Part shown: in pieces, positions 40,091 to 47,878 of the stretch | Position numbering within the stretch: the stretch's first letter is position 1 | Layout: the number at the start of each line of letters is the position of its first letter | Origin: Janthinobacterium sp. 61 | Lineage (GTDB): Bacteria > Pseudomonadota > Gammaproteobacteria > Burkholderiales > Burkholderiaceae_D | Assembly: GCF_002846335.1 (NCBI RefSeq) | Contig: NZ_PJMQ01000001.1 | Span: 3,906,001-3,970,000 of the forward strand | Length of the DNA stretch: 64,000 nucleotides | Direction of reading: 5' to 3' | Program-made: the position numbers and the translations under genes | Notes under the pieces: model-generated | What the model saw: only the letters and a program-made list of their open reading frames with translations | Databases searched by the model: none | What the model was told of the DNA's origin: nothing

Positions 40091-40792
40091 TTATTTGGTG
40101 GGTTCGGCAGCAGGTGCAGGCTCGGCGGCAGGCGCCGTTGCGGGTGCAACGTCAGGTTTGCTCACCGGAATGGCAGGAGCGGCATCGGCCGGCACCGGCA
40201 CGGCGCTCGGCGCCACGGGCGATGGGACGGCGGCGGCAGGCACGTCGGCCTTGGCGACCTTGGCGAACGGCGACGGACCGGCGATACGGTTGATGTATTC
40301 TTTCTCGGTCGGCAGATTGCCGCCTTCGAAACGTGCAACCTTGCCTTCTTTATCAAAGAACACGACCACGCGGCTGCTGGTGGTTTCGCCACTGCCCCGT
40401 GCCAGTCGGAATGGATAATCCCAACGGTCAGCATGGAAAATATCGGTCAGCAGGGAGGTGCCGAGGACGAAACGCACTTGTTCGCGCGTCATGCCCACTT
40501 TCAACTGGGCCAGCATCTCTTCGGAGACAAAGTTGCCTTGTTGAATGTCAGGACGATACGGCGAGAAAAACCACATGAATTTCTGCAGCGGCGTAATGGT
40601 GGTCGTTTGTGCGCCCTGTTCGGGGACCACTTCCTTGCCTTCTTTTTGGCTGGCTGCCGGCTTTTCGCCAAGGATGCCGCGGCTGGCGCAGCCGGACATG
40701 GCGAGCGCGACACAGACCATGCCTGCCATGACTGGTGCTCGAAATGAAATACGGTGCCAGAGAGATGGCAATACAGCCGGTGTTACGCGCAT
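40091..40792 (-). CDS. bamE: Outer membrane protein assembly factor BamE
   Basis: BamE is a lipoprotein of the beta-barrel assembly machine. The product has 233 residues. The start at 40792 has GAGG six bases upstream and gives a signal ending LAMSGC (Cys35); the ATG at 40729 is a shorter alternative. The SmpA/OmlA domain lies at about 60-150, including QQGNFVSEEMLAQLKVGMTREQVRFVLGTSLL. The last 70 residues are an Ala/Pro/Val-rich low-complexity tail not seen in short BamE proteins and making it clearly longer than usual. It is divergent from fur, a conserved pairing. Confidence 0.93.
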   Translation of the reverse strand: MRVTPAVLPSLWHRISFRAPVMAGMVCVALAMSGCASRGILGEKPAASQKEGKEVVPEQGAQTTTITPLQKFMWFFSPYRPDIQQGNFVSEEMLAQLKVGMTREQVRFVLGTSLLTDIFHADRWDYPFRLARGSGETTSSRVVVFFDKEGKVARFEGGNLPTEKEYINRIAGPSPFAKVAKADVPAAAVPSPVAPSAVPVPADAAPAIPVSKPDVAPATAPAAEPAPAAEPTK

Positions 40793-40836
40793 AAATGACC
40801 TCAATTGGATGAACAAAACGCCAGGAGTGACCGGCC

Positions 40837-40860
40837 TGCCAAAAAATGCATATTTTGGCA
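40837..40860. promoter_or_regulatory. 24-bp dyad between bamE and fur, overlapping the fur -35 region
   Basis: TGCCAAAA-aatgcata-TTTTGGCA is a perfect 8-bp inverted repeat. Its right arm contains TTGGCA (40855-40860), which with TATGAT at 40879-40884 (18-bp spacing) or TATATG at 40877-40882 (16-bp) would form the fur promoter. It does not resemble a Fur box, so another regulator may act here. Confidence 0.5.
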
Positions 40861-40915
40861 CTCCCCGACAAAACGCTATATGATAAAGCACCTGACCCAC
40901 ATACGAGCAACAAAC

Positions 40916-41347
40916 ATGAGTAACAATCCTAGTGATCTCAAGGCAAGCGGCCTGAAAGCCACCCTGCCACGCCTGAAGATACTCGATATCTTCCAGAGTA
41001 GCCCGGTACGCCACCTGACAGCAGAAGACGTCTATAAAATTCTGCTGGCCGACAATATGGATGTCGGCTTGGCAACTGTCTACCGTGTCCTGACGCAGTT
41101 TGAACAGGCTGGCTTGCTCAACCGCAACCATTTTGAAACCGGCAAGGCAATTTTCGAACTCAACGAAGGTTCCCACCACGACCACCTGGTGTGCCTCGAC
41201 TGTGGCCGGGTCGAAGAATTCTTCGACGAAGACATCGAAATCCGCCAGCAAAAAGTGGCTGAAGAGCGCGGCTTCAAGATCGCCGAACACGCCTTGGCAA
41301 TCTACGGCAACTGCATCAAGACGGCTTGCCCGCATAAAACAGCCTGA
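40916..41347 (+). CDS. fur: Ferric uptake regulator Fur
   Basis: Fur is the iron-responsive repressor of iron uptake genes. The product has 143 residues. The start at 40916 gives [18 protein letters not shown]; longer in-frame starts to 40805 would overlap the promoter. The winged-helix DNA-binding domain (about 10-80) has [11 protein letters not shown] and [18 protein letters not shown]. The metal sites are HHDH at 87-90 and the CLDC pair (C93, C96), with a second Cys pair near the C-terminus. The bamE/fur divergent arrangement is conserved in betaproteobacteria. Confidence 0.97.
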   Translation: MSNNPSDLKASGLKATLPRLKILDIFQSSPVRHLTAEDVYKILLADNMDVGLATVYRVLTQFEQAGLLNRNHFETGKAIFELNEGSHHDHLVCLDCGRVEEFFDEDIEIRQQKVAEERGFKIAEHALAIYGNCIKTACPHKTA

Positions 41348-41395
41348 CGCTTGCCGGCCGCTCCTACGGGGCGGCTGGCGCAGCATTGAGCTGCA

Positions 41396-42412
41396 TCAAT
41401 GATGACTGAGCGCGCTCGACAGTAATTTAGCCGTAATATCGACGATAGGAATGACGCGCTCATACGCCATGCGCGTCGGTCCTATCACCCCCAAGGTTCC
41501 CACGATCTTGCCGTTGACTTCATACGGCGCCGTCACCACGCTCATCTCATCCATCGGCACCAGGTTCGATTCGCCGCCGATGAAAATCTGCACGCCCGTC
41601 GCCTTGCTCGACACGTCGAGCAACTGCATCAAGCCCGTTTTTTGCTCGAACATGTCGAACATCTGGCGCAGCGAATGCATATTCGATGACAGATCGCTCA
41701 CGCTGAGCAAGTTGCGCTCGCCGGAAATCACCATGTCGTCGCTATGGTCGGCCATCGCTTCGCTGCCCGCTTCCACGGCCGCCTGCATCAGGCTGCCCAT
41801 ATCGTCGCGCAGCTGGCGCAATTCGCCCTGCAGGCGCACGCGCACGGCGTCGAATGACAGGCCGCCATAATTCTGGTTGATGTAATTGGCCGATTGGATC
41901 AATTGCGCCGGCGTGTAGTCGGCCTCCGTCAGCAGCAAGCGGTTCTGCACGTCACCGCCCGGGGCAACGATGACGAGCAGGATGCGCTTTTCGGACAGGC
42001 GCAGGAATTCAATTTGCTGGAACACGGATTCCCGGCGCGGACTGAGCACGACGCCGGCAAACTGCGACAGCGACGACAGCATTTGCGCCGCGTTGGCGAT
42101 GGTTTTCTGCGGCTGCGGCGTCTGCAGGCGCATGCGCGACTCCACCAGGTGCTCGTCCAGATGCCGGACAGTCAGCAAGGTGTCGACAAAGATGCGGTAG
42201 CCGCGTGGCGTGGGTATGCGTCCAGCCGAGGTATGGGGGCTGGACACATAACCGAGCTCTTCCAGATCGGCCATGATGTTGCGGATCGTGGCCGGCGACA
42301 AATCCAGGCCGGAAATTTTCGACAAGGCGCGCGAACCGACCGGCAGGCCGTCGGCGATATAGCGCTCGACCAGGGCTTTCAGCAGTGTTTGGGCACGTGT
42401 ATCGAGTTGCAT
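41396..42412 (-). CDS. hrcA: Heat-inducible transcription repressor HrcA
   Basis: HrcA represses groESL and related heat-shock operons by binding CIRCE sites. The product has 338 residues. The N-terminal winged helix carries [48 protein letters not shown] sequence, followed by [21 protein letters not shown], a strong signature. The GAF-like domain fills the remainder, with [22 protein letters not shown] at the end. I see no CIRCE element upstream, only a triple 12-bp repeat (42446-42477). It is convergent with fur. Confidence 0.96.
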   Translation of the reverse strand: MQLDTRAQTLLKALVERYIADGLPVGSRALSKISGLDLSPATIRNIMADLEELGYVSSPHTSAGRIPTPRGYRIFVDTLLTVRHLDEHLVESRMRLQTPQPQKTIANAAQMLSSLSQFAGVVLSPRRESVFQQIEFLRLSEKRILLVIVAPGGDVQNRLLLTEADYTPAQLIQSANYINQNYGGLSFDAVRVRLQGELRQLRDDMGSLMQAAVEAGSEAMADHSDDMVISGERNLLSVSDLSSNMHSLRQMFDMFEQKTGLMQLLDVSSKATGVQIFIGGESNLVPMDEMSVVTAPYEVNGKIVGTLGVIGPTRMAYERVIPIVDITAKLLSSALSHH

Positions 42413-42445
42413 GGTGTAATTAGTTGGACAAATTTTCTATTAAAT

Positions 42446-42477
42446 AAGTAGCAAGACAAGTAGCAGTATAAATAGCA
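42446..42477. repeat. Three 12-bp-spaced AAGTAGCA repeats upstream of hrcA
   Basis: AAGTAGCA at 42446 and 42458 and AAATAGCA at 42470 recur with exact 12-bp spacing. They lie 34-65 bp upstream of the hrcA start in an AT-rich stretch. They could be protein-binding sites; 12 bp is slightly more than one helical turn. Their function is unknown. Confidence 0.45.
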
Positions 42478-42549
42478 AAAACAGCGGCCAGACGCGCATC
42501 CCCGGCGCCTGACAGCTCCTATTATGCACGTTCGCCCGTCCGGCGGCGA

Positions 42550-43275
42550 TCAATCTTCCAGTTGCCCCTGCAGCCACAGCAGCAACTCGTCAAAGTTGGC
42601 GCAGATGGCGTCGGGCTGCACGCCGGCGGCCAGGTGGGCGTCGCTGCCCTTGCGGTTCATCCAGACGGCACGCATGCCCGCCCCTTGCGCTCCCGTCACG
42701 TCGAAATACAGGTCATCCCCCACATACACGGCTTCGTGCGGGGCCACCTGCAGCGCGGCGCACGCAGCCAGGAAGATGCTGGCATCGGGCTTTGCCACGC
42801 CAAAGTCGCTGGCGGCGATGGATACCTTGAAATGCTGCGCCAGGCCGATAATGTCAAGGTCCGCATTGCCATTCGAGATGGAGCCGACCAGCATGCGCTG
42901 GCGCATCCAGGCCAGGCCAGGCAAGACGTCGTCATACGGCTGGACGCGGTTGCGCGCGGCCAGGAAGTGCACGATGGCCTGCTCGACCAGGGCGGCATCC
43001 TCGCCAGCGGTCTCGAAAGCGGCCAGCAGGCCGGCGCGCCGCAACTCGATCAGGTTGCCATGGAAATGCGGTTGCTCCTTGAGCATGGCCAGACGGTGCT
43101 GGCGCAGCACCTCGATGGAAAACTGCTGCGCCACCCTGGGCGCATGCGTGGCCAGCCAGTCGTGCAGCAGGGTTTCGGCGGCGGCAATCACGGGCGCGAT
43201 GGGCCACAAGGTATCGTCGAGATCGAACAGGATGGCCTTGGGCGGCACGGCGGGTTTTACTGGGGTAAGGGACAT
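42550..43275 (-). CDS. HAD-family hydrolase (HAD-IA, YjjG/phosphoglycolate-phosphatase-like)
   Basis: The product has 241 residues; the start at 43275 is chosen, with an upstream in-frame ATG at 43317 possible. The HAD motifs are in order: motif I FDLDDTLWPIA (nucleophile and acid-base Asp), motif II SISNGNADLD, the motif III lysine in GVAKPDASIF, and motif IV YVGDDLYFDVTGAQGAGM. A helical cap sits between motifs I and II. It is a magnesium-dependent phosphatase, probably of a small sugar phosphate or nucleotide; the substrate is not deducible. It lies beside hrcA, 137 bp apart. Confidence 0.88.
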   Translation of the reverse strand: MSLTPVKPAVPPKAILFDLDDTLWPIAPVIAAAETLLHDWLATHAPRVAQQFSIEVLRQHRLAMLKEQPHFHGNLIELRRAGLLAAFETAGEDAALVEQAIVHFLAARNRVQPYDDVLPGLAWMRQRMLVGSISNGNADLDIIGLAQHFKVSIAASDFGVAKPDASIFLAACAALQVAPHEAVYVGDDLYFDVTGAQGAGMRAVWMNRKGSDAHLAAGVQPDAICANFDELLLWLQGQLED

Positions 43276-43519
43276 GGGACTCACAGTGGATGCCGCGCCA
43301 CGATGCGCAGGCTGCATCTATTGTCGCACCGATCGGCGCCGCCGACATGGCGGTGCCACCGTAAAATGGGGCCGGGCCGGCGCTTCCCGGCGAAAAATTG
43401 TTACAGGGTGATACAAGGCAAGATCATTCGGCTTGCCAGATAGACTAAAATAGGCGCCATTCCAATGCGGCGCCAGCGTCCGCGTTGCGCTACCCAACCT
43501 AATTCGTTTTGGAGAATGT

Positions 43520-44119
43520 ATGAAAAATTTGTACCTGCGCTCGATGCTGGCGGCGGCTTGCGCCGTCACACTGGCAGCCTGCGGCGGCAGCGGCGGCAAC
43601 CTGTATCTGCAAGGCGCAGTCACCGGCCTGGCCAAAGATGGACTGATTCTGCTGAATGATGGCGAAAAATTACCTATTTCTGCGAACCAGCCCAGCTTTG
43701 TTTTCACCAAGCTGATCAAGACCGATGACCGCTACGAAATCAGCATCTTGCAGCAGCCTAAGGGCGCCGTTTGCACTGTGAACAACGGCACCGGCAAGGC
43801 AACAAGCTATTCCGTGAGTACGGCCTCTGTCAGCTGCATTACCAACACCTACCCGTTGAGCGGTACGATCACGGGCCTGACCGCTGGTGGCTTGCGCCTG
43901 GTGATGGGCCCTAACGGCACCAGCCCACTGGCTGGCACCACCTCCTACAAATTCGATTCGGTACCTGACGGCGCCCCATACAGTATTTCCGTACTGACTC
44001 AGCCAACGGGCTTGAAGTGCCGCTTCCAGGGCTCCGCCAGTGCCGACGGCAGCGATACGGTCGGCACGATGGGCTCTGCCGCCACGACCGCGGCCACACT
44101 TGACTGCACGCCGCAGTAA
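43520..44119 (+). CDS. Two-repeat beta-rich lipoprotein, copy 1
   Basis: The product has 199 residues with GGAGA upstream. The signal peptide ends TLAACGGSGG (lipid Cys21). The mature part holds two repeats of about 85 residues with the pattern G-x-V/I-T-G-L...G-L-x-L...P...F-x-F...Y-x-I-S-x-L-x-Q-P-x-G...C. Each repeat has the QQPKG/TQPTG turn and paired cysteines (VSCITN, LDCTPQ), as in bacterial Ig-like surface modules. The downstream gene is a paralogue with the same plan. No function is known. It is probably exposed in the periplasm or on the surface. Confidence 0.85.
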   Translation: MKNLYLRSMLAAACAVTLAACGGSGGNLYLQGAVTGLAKDGLILLNDGEKLPISANQPSFVFTKLIKTDDRYEISILQQPKGAVCTVNNGTGKATSYSVSTASVSCITNTYPLSGTITGLTAGGLRLVMGPNGTSPLAGTTSYKFDSVPDGAPYSISVLTQPTGLKCRFQGSASADGSDTVGTMGSAATTAATLDCTPQ

Positions 44120-44154
44120 TCCTTGCGATCCGTCACCTATTTTTGGAGAAATAC

Positions 44155-44745
44155 ATGAAGTTATCCTGCCTGCGCCCACTCGCCGCGCTGCTGCTGACCC
44201 TGGGACTGGCCGCTTGCGGCGGCAAGGCCTCGTATGATGTCAGCGGCACCGTCAGCAACTTGAACAACAATGGTCTGATCCTGACCAACGGCGGGGAGGA
44301 CCTCCCGGTTGCCGCCGGCCAGACCTCGTTCACCTTTAAAAAGCGTATCGACTATGGCACCGCCTACAACATCGACTTCAAGCATCAACCAGACCATATG
44401 ACTTGCGGCATCATTGGTGGTACCGGAACGGCTGGCCATTACATCAGCATCAGCGCCGCTGTTTCTTGTTCGCAAAACACGTATAGCGTGGGCGGCACGA
44501 TTTCCGGCCTGACGGTAGACAGCTTGGTGCTGATTAACGGCAATGTAACGACTACGGTGGCCAAGGATGCCAAGACCTTTGTCATGGCCGGCCCTGTCGC
44601 CGATGGCTCTACCTATAACGTCAGCGTCTCCAGCCAGCCGAAGGGCCTGCTGTGCGTCGTACAGCCTGGCACAGGTGCTGGCACCATGGGCAGCGCCAAC
44701 ATCACCACCGTGCAGATCGCTTGCACTCCGGCCGCTGCAAGCTAA
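44155..44745 (+). CDS. Two-repeat beta-rich lipoprotein, copy 2
   Basis: The product has 196 residues from the ATG at 44155, preceded by GGAGAAATAC; an ATG at 44143 is less likely. The signal ends LGLAACGGKAS (Cys21). It repeats the architecture of the preceding gene: SYDVSGTVSNLNNNGLIL, LPVAAGQTSFTF, FKHQPDHMTCGI, then a second unit YSVGGTISGLTVDSLVL, VSSQPKGLLCVV and a final QIACTP. The two genes are 35 bp apart and form a tandem pair produced by duplication, now well diverged. A hairpin and then a terminator follow. Confidence 0.85.
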   Translation: MKLSCLRPLAALLLTLGLAACGGKASYDVSGTVSNLNNNGLILTNGGEDLPVAAGQTSFTFKKRIDYGTAYNIDFKHQPDHMTCGIIGGTGTAGHYISISAAVSCSQNTYSVGGTISGLTVDSLVLINGNVTTTVAKDAKTFVMAGPVADGSTYNVSVSSQPKGLLCVVQPGTGAGTMGSANITTVQIACTPAAAS

Positions 44746-44750
44746 GCAAG

Positions 44751-44785
44751 TCTTCCTGGCAGCCGGACCGCGACTGCCAGGAAGA
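44751..44785. other. 12-bp perfect hairpin after the lipoprotein pair
   Basis: TCTTCCTGGCAG and CTGCCAGGAAGA are perfectly complementary around an 11-nt loop. It starts 6 bp after the stop codon of the second lipoprotein gene. There is no T-tract, so it more likely stabilises the mRNA 3' end than terminates by itself. Confidence 0.5.
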
Positions 44786-44891
44786 GATATCATTAAAACT
44801 TATAGTTGATATTCCAAAGATAAATTGGAGTTATATGTGGCGATGCAGCATAATGCATCTGTCTCCTCCAACTCTTCCAAGAATTGGATTT

Positions 44892-44920
44892 AGCCCGCTT
44901 TTACCAGCGGGCTTTTTTTT
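44892..44920 (+). terminator. Rho-independent terminator of the lipoprotein operon
   Basis: AGCCCGCT pairs with AGCGGGCT around a TTTACC loop, followed by eight T residues. It ends 13 bp before the convergent mmsB stop. Confidence 0.92.
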
Positions 44921-44932
44921 GCCCAAAATTCC

Positions 44933-45838
44933 TCAGGCCGCAGGCGTTGGCACACCAGGCTGCAGCATCTGCACGATGCTGGAAAAATCCTGCTGCGCAT
45001 AACCGGCTTGCGCATGCATCTGGTACAGCTGGCGCACCAGGCCGCCCAGTGGCGTAGGGGCGTTTGCCGACAAGGCCGATTGCTGCGCCAGGCCCAGGTC
45101 TTTCAGCATCAGCGCCGTGCCGAAGCCGCCAGTGTAATTGCGCGAAGCAGGCGAGCCGTCCATGACGCCGGGCCACGGGTTATACACTTCCAGGGTCCAG
45201 TTGCGGCCCGAACTCTTGGCCATGATGTCGGACAACACTTTCGGGTCAAGACCATGCGCCACGCCCAGGTTCAGCGCCTCGGCCGTACCGGCCATCAAGA
45301 TGCCCAGCAGCATGTTGTTGCAAATCTTCGCCACCTGACCCGCCCCCGCTTCACCCGCATGGAAAATATTCTTGCCCATCTTTTCCAGCAGGGGCCGTGC
45401 CTGCTGCAAGGCCGCTACGCTACCGCCGACGATAAACGTCAGGGTGCCGGCCGCCGCGCCCGCCGTGCCGCCCGAGACGGGCGCATCGATCATGGCAAAG
45501 CCCCGCTCGCTGGCCGCCTGCGCCACTTGCCGCGCCACATCAGCGGCGATGGTGCTGCAATCGATGAACAGGGCACCGGACTTGGCCGAATCGAGTACGC
45601 CCCCTGCCGCCAGGTACAGTTCCTGCACGTGCTTGTTGGCTGGCAGCATGGTGATGACGGCGTCGGCCGTCTGCACGGCCGCGCTGGCGGACGCGGCCGC
45701 CGTGGCGCCCGCCTCGACCAGGGACGCCACTGCCGCCGGCGCCAGGTCGAACACGGAGACGTGGAAGCCGGCGGCCACCAGGTTGCGGGCCATCGGCGCA
45801 CCCATGTTGCCCAGGCCGATGAAAGCGATATGTTGCAT
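44933..45838 (-). CDS. mmsB: 3-hydroxyisobutyrate dehydrogenase
   Basis: MmsB oxidises 3-hydroxyisobutyrate to methylmalonate semialdehyde in valine breakdown. The product has 301 residues. The start at 45838 follows AGGAGA at the right spacing. The Rossmann motif is IAFIGLGNMGAPMARNL at residues 4-20. The substrate-binding segment is DAPVSGGTAGAAAGTLTFIVGG, and the catalytic lysine region is GEAGAGQVAKICNNMLLG. It is the last gene of the mmsA-acad-ech-hibch-mmsB operon but is separated from hibch by 119 bp holding a 70-bp repeat. Confidence 0.95.
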   Translation of the reverse strand: MQHIAFIGLGNMGAPMARNLVAAGFHVSVFDLAPAAVASLVEAGATAAASASAAVQTADAVITMLPANKHVQELYLAAGGVLDSAKSGALFIDCSTIAADVARQVAQAASERGFAMIDAPVSGGTAGAAAGTLTFIVGGSVAALQQARPLLEKMGKNIFHAGEAGAGQVAKICNNMLLGILMAGTAEALNLGVAHGLDPKVLSDIMAKSSGRNWTLEVYNPWPGVMDGSPASRNYTGGFGTALMLKDLGLAQQSALSANAPTPLGGLVRQLYQMHAQAGYAQQDFSSIVQMLQPGVPTPAA

Positions 45839-45870
45839 ATATGTCTCCTGTAGCACCTAAAAAAGCCCAT

Positions 45871-45940
45871 GGCGTTGTTGCCTTGCCTAGTCGTACTGGT
45901 CGTACTGCCTTCGGCAAGGCGCCTAGCCCTGAGCATTTTT
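45871..45940. repeat. 70-bp dispersed structured repeat, copy B
   Basis: This second copy of the element at 10150-10219 has the same length and landmarks: GGCGTTGTTGCC, two CGTACTG units, GGCGCCTAGCCC and a final CATTTTT. Its stem is CCTTGCC (45881-45887) with GGCAAGG (45913-45919), seven perfect pairs, whereas copy A uses a different complementary sequence. It sits inside the valine operon between hibch and mmsB, so it may act on or be transcribed with that message. Confidence 0.75.
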
Positions 45941-45957
45941 ATGCACTACTAAAATGT

Positions 45958-47100
45958 TTAAATGGATAGGTCGCGCAAAGGATGGTTTTCCCACGGCGCC
46001 GCGAAATACTCGTCCAGATACGTGTCGCTGACCTCGGCCAAACTGGCCGGCTGCCATTGCGGCGCATTGTCCTTGTCTATCAGCAAGGCGCGCACGCCTT
46101 CGCTGAAGTCTGCGTGGGCGCAGCATTGCACGGCAACAATAAGCTCCAGCTGGAACACTTGCGCCAGGCTCAGGTGCCGCGTGCGTTCGCGCATGGCCCA
46201 CACCAGGGAGGCCGAACTGGGCGCGCCCTTGGCCAGTGCATGGGCCGCCTTTTGCAGCCAGGCTGATTCACCGTCATAGGCGGCTATGGCGGCCACCACT
46301 TCGGGCAAGGTGGGCGCTTGCGTCAGCGCGGCGATAGCGTCGAAGTTGGCGCGCACTTCGGAGGCGGGCAACATGGACGTTGGCGCCGAGAAGCCGCTCA
46401 GCAAGCGGCTCAGCTGCTGATGATTGGCCTGAGGGCTCGCTTGCCATTGCCCCAGCGCCAGCGCGTCAAGCACCATGGCGCGCTCTTCCTGGCGCAGGGC
46501 ATAGTCGCCCAGGCCCGTGAACAGGGCATCGGCTGCGTTCATGGGCGCGCCCGTCAAGCCCAGGAACAGGCCGCTGCGCCCCGGCATGCGGCCCAGGAAC
46601 CAGCTGCCGCCCACGTCGGGGAACAGGCCAATCGTAATTTCCGGCATGGCGATGCGCGTGCTTTCCGTCACCACGCGGTGGCTGGCGCCGGCCATCAGGC
46701 CCAGGCCGCCACCCATGACGATGCCGCCGCCCCACACCAGCAGCGGTTTCACATACGTATGGATGCGGTGGTCGAGCCGATATTCCTCGGCAAAGAAGGC
46801 CAGCGCCTGCGGATTCGGCACGACACCCGGTTGCTCGGCCACGGCCGAACGCAGGCTGCGCACGTCGCCGCCCGCGCAAAATGCCTTGTCGGTCGACGAT
46901 TGCAGCACCACGCAGGCGATGGCCGCGTCACTGGCCCAGCGCACCAGGGCGCCATCGATGGCGCGTATCATGTCCAGCGTCAGCGCGTGCAAGGACTTTG
47001 GCGCATCGAGGGTAATGACGCCCAGCTTCATGCCGCCGGGACAGTCGCGCTCCTCGATCTTCAGGGTATCAAGCAGTATTTCAGCCATTTTTTCAACCAT
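45958..47100 (-). CDS. 3-hydroxyisobutyryl-CoA hydrolase (enoyl-CoA hydratase/isomerase family)
   Basis: The product has 380 residues, the length of HIBCH-type hydrolases rather than the roughly 260 of hydratases. The start at 47100 has GGAG seven bases upstream and overlaps the end of the preceding gene; 47088 is an alternative. Key motifs are KAFCAGGDVRSLR (oxyanion hole), WGGGIVMGGGLGLMAGASHRVVTE and MPEITIGLFPDVGGSWFL, all typical of HIBCH. It releases CoA from 3-hydroxyisobutyryl-CoA, the step before MmsB, and belongs to the valine operon. Confidence 0.92.
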   Translation of the reverse strand: MVEKMAEILLDTLKIEERDCPGGMKLGVITLDAPKSLHALTLDMIRAIDGALVRWASDAAIACVVLQSSTDKAFCAGGDVRSLRSAVAEQPGVVPNPQALAFFAEEYRLDHRIHTYVKPLLVWGGGIVMGGGLGLMAGASHRVVTESTRIAMPEITIGLFPDVGGSWFLGRMPGRSGLFLGLTGAPMNAADALFTGLGDYALRQEERAMVLDALALGQWQASPQANHQQLSRLLSGFSAPTSMLPASEVRANFDAIAALTQAPTLPEVVAAIAAYDGESAWLQKAAHALAKGAPSSASLVWAMRERTRHLSLAQVFQLELIVAVQCCAHADFSEGVRALLIDKDNAPQWQPASLAEVSDTYLDEYFAAPWENHPLRDLSI

Positions 47101-47878
47101 TCTTCCACTCCGCCGGACGTTTTTCCAGGAACGCTTGCACGCCCTCCTTCTGGTCTTGCGTATCGAACAGGCCCAGGAACAGGGTGCGTTCATCGGGCAA
47201 GGAATTGACCAGCGGATGGCTGCGCGCGCCCTGGATCAGGGTTTTGCATGCCGTCACGCTGCTGGGGCTCTGGCGCGCCACCTTGGCGGCCAGGGCCAGC
47301 GCCGTGGCGGCAGCCTTGCCGGTTGGTACGACTTCCTCGACCAGGCCGATGGCCAGGGCCTTGGCCGCATCGACTCTTTCACCGCACAAAATCATGCGCT
47401 TGGCCCAGCCTTCGCCCACCAGCCACGGCAAATGCTGCGTGCCACCCGCGCACGGCAGCAAGCCGACGGACGCTTCCGGCAAGGCCATCTGCGCGTGTTC
47501 CTCGGCAATGCGAATGTCGCAAGCGAGTGCGCATTCGAGCCCGCCGCCCATGGCATAACCATTGATGGCGGCAATGCTGACGCCGCGAAACGCGGACAGC
47601 GCCTCGAAAGCCTCGCCAAACGCGGCAGCCATGGCAAAAGCCGTGTCCTTGTTGCCATCGGCAAACACTTTCAGGTCGGCGCCGGCCGAGAAGAACTTGG
47701 CGCCGCCGCCCGTGATCACCAGCGCATACACGTCCGGGTCGGCATTCAGGTCGGCCACCAGCTGGGTCAGCGCGTTCAGGCTGGCCAGGGTCCACGTGTG
47801 GGCAGGCGGGTTGTCGAGGGTCACCAGGGCCGTATGGCCACGGCGCTCAAACAACAAATTGGTATAGACTTTGCTCAT
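47093..47878 (-). CDS. Enoyl-CoA hydratase (methacrylyl-CoA hydration)
   Basis: The product has 261 residues and the crotonase fold. The oxyanion-hole loop is FFSAGADLKVFADG, with GYAMGGGLECALACD forming the second backbone NH. The glutamate in PEASVGLLPCAGGTQHLPW and an acidic partner give the hydratase pair. Its position between the acyl-CoA dehydrogenase and the 3-hydroxyisobutyryl-CoA hydrolase implies methacrylyl-CoA as substrate. The ATG overlaps the dehydrogenase stop by four bases, and its own end overlaps the hydrolase start, showing translational coupling. Confidence 0.93.
   Translation of the reverse strand: MSKVYTNLLFERRGHTALVTLDNPPAHTWTLASLNALTQLVADLNADPDVYALVITGGGAKFFSAGADLKVFADGNKDTAFAMAAAFGEAFEALSAFRGVSIAAINGYAMGGGLECALACDIRIAEEHAQMALPEASVGLLPCAGGTQHLPWLVGEGWAKRMILCGERVDAAKALAIGLVEEVVPTGKAAATALALAAKVARQSPSSVTACKTLIQGARSHPLVNSLPDERTLFLGLFDTQDQKEGVQAFLEKRPAEWKNG

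Noticed and set aside
40793..41386. Upstream extension of the bamE reading frame across fur
   Set aside because: It covers the divergent fur gene and promoter. The lipoprotein signal and the ribosome site place the start at 40792.
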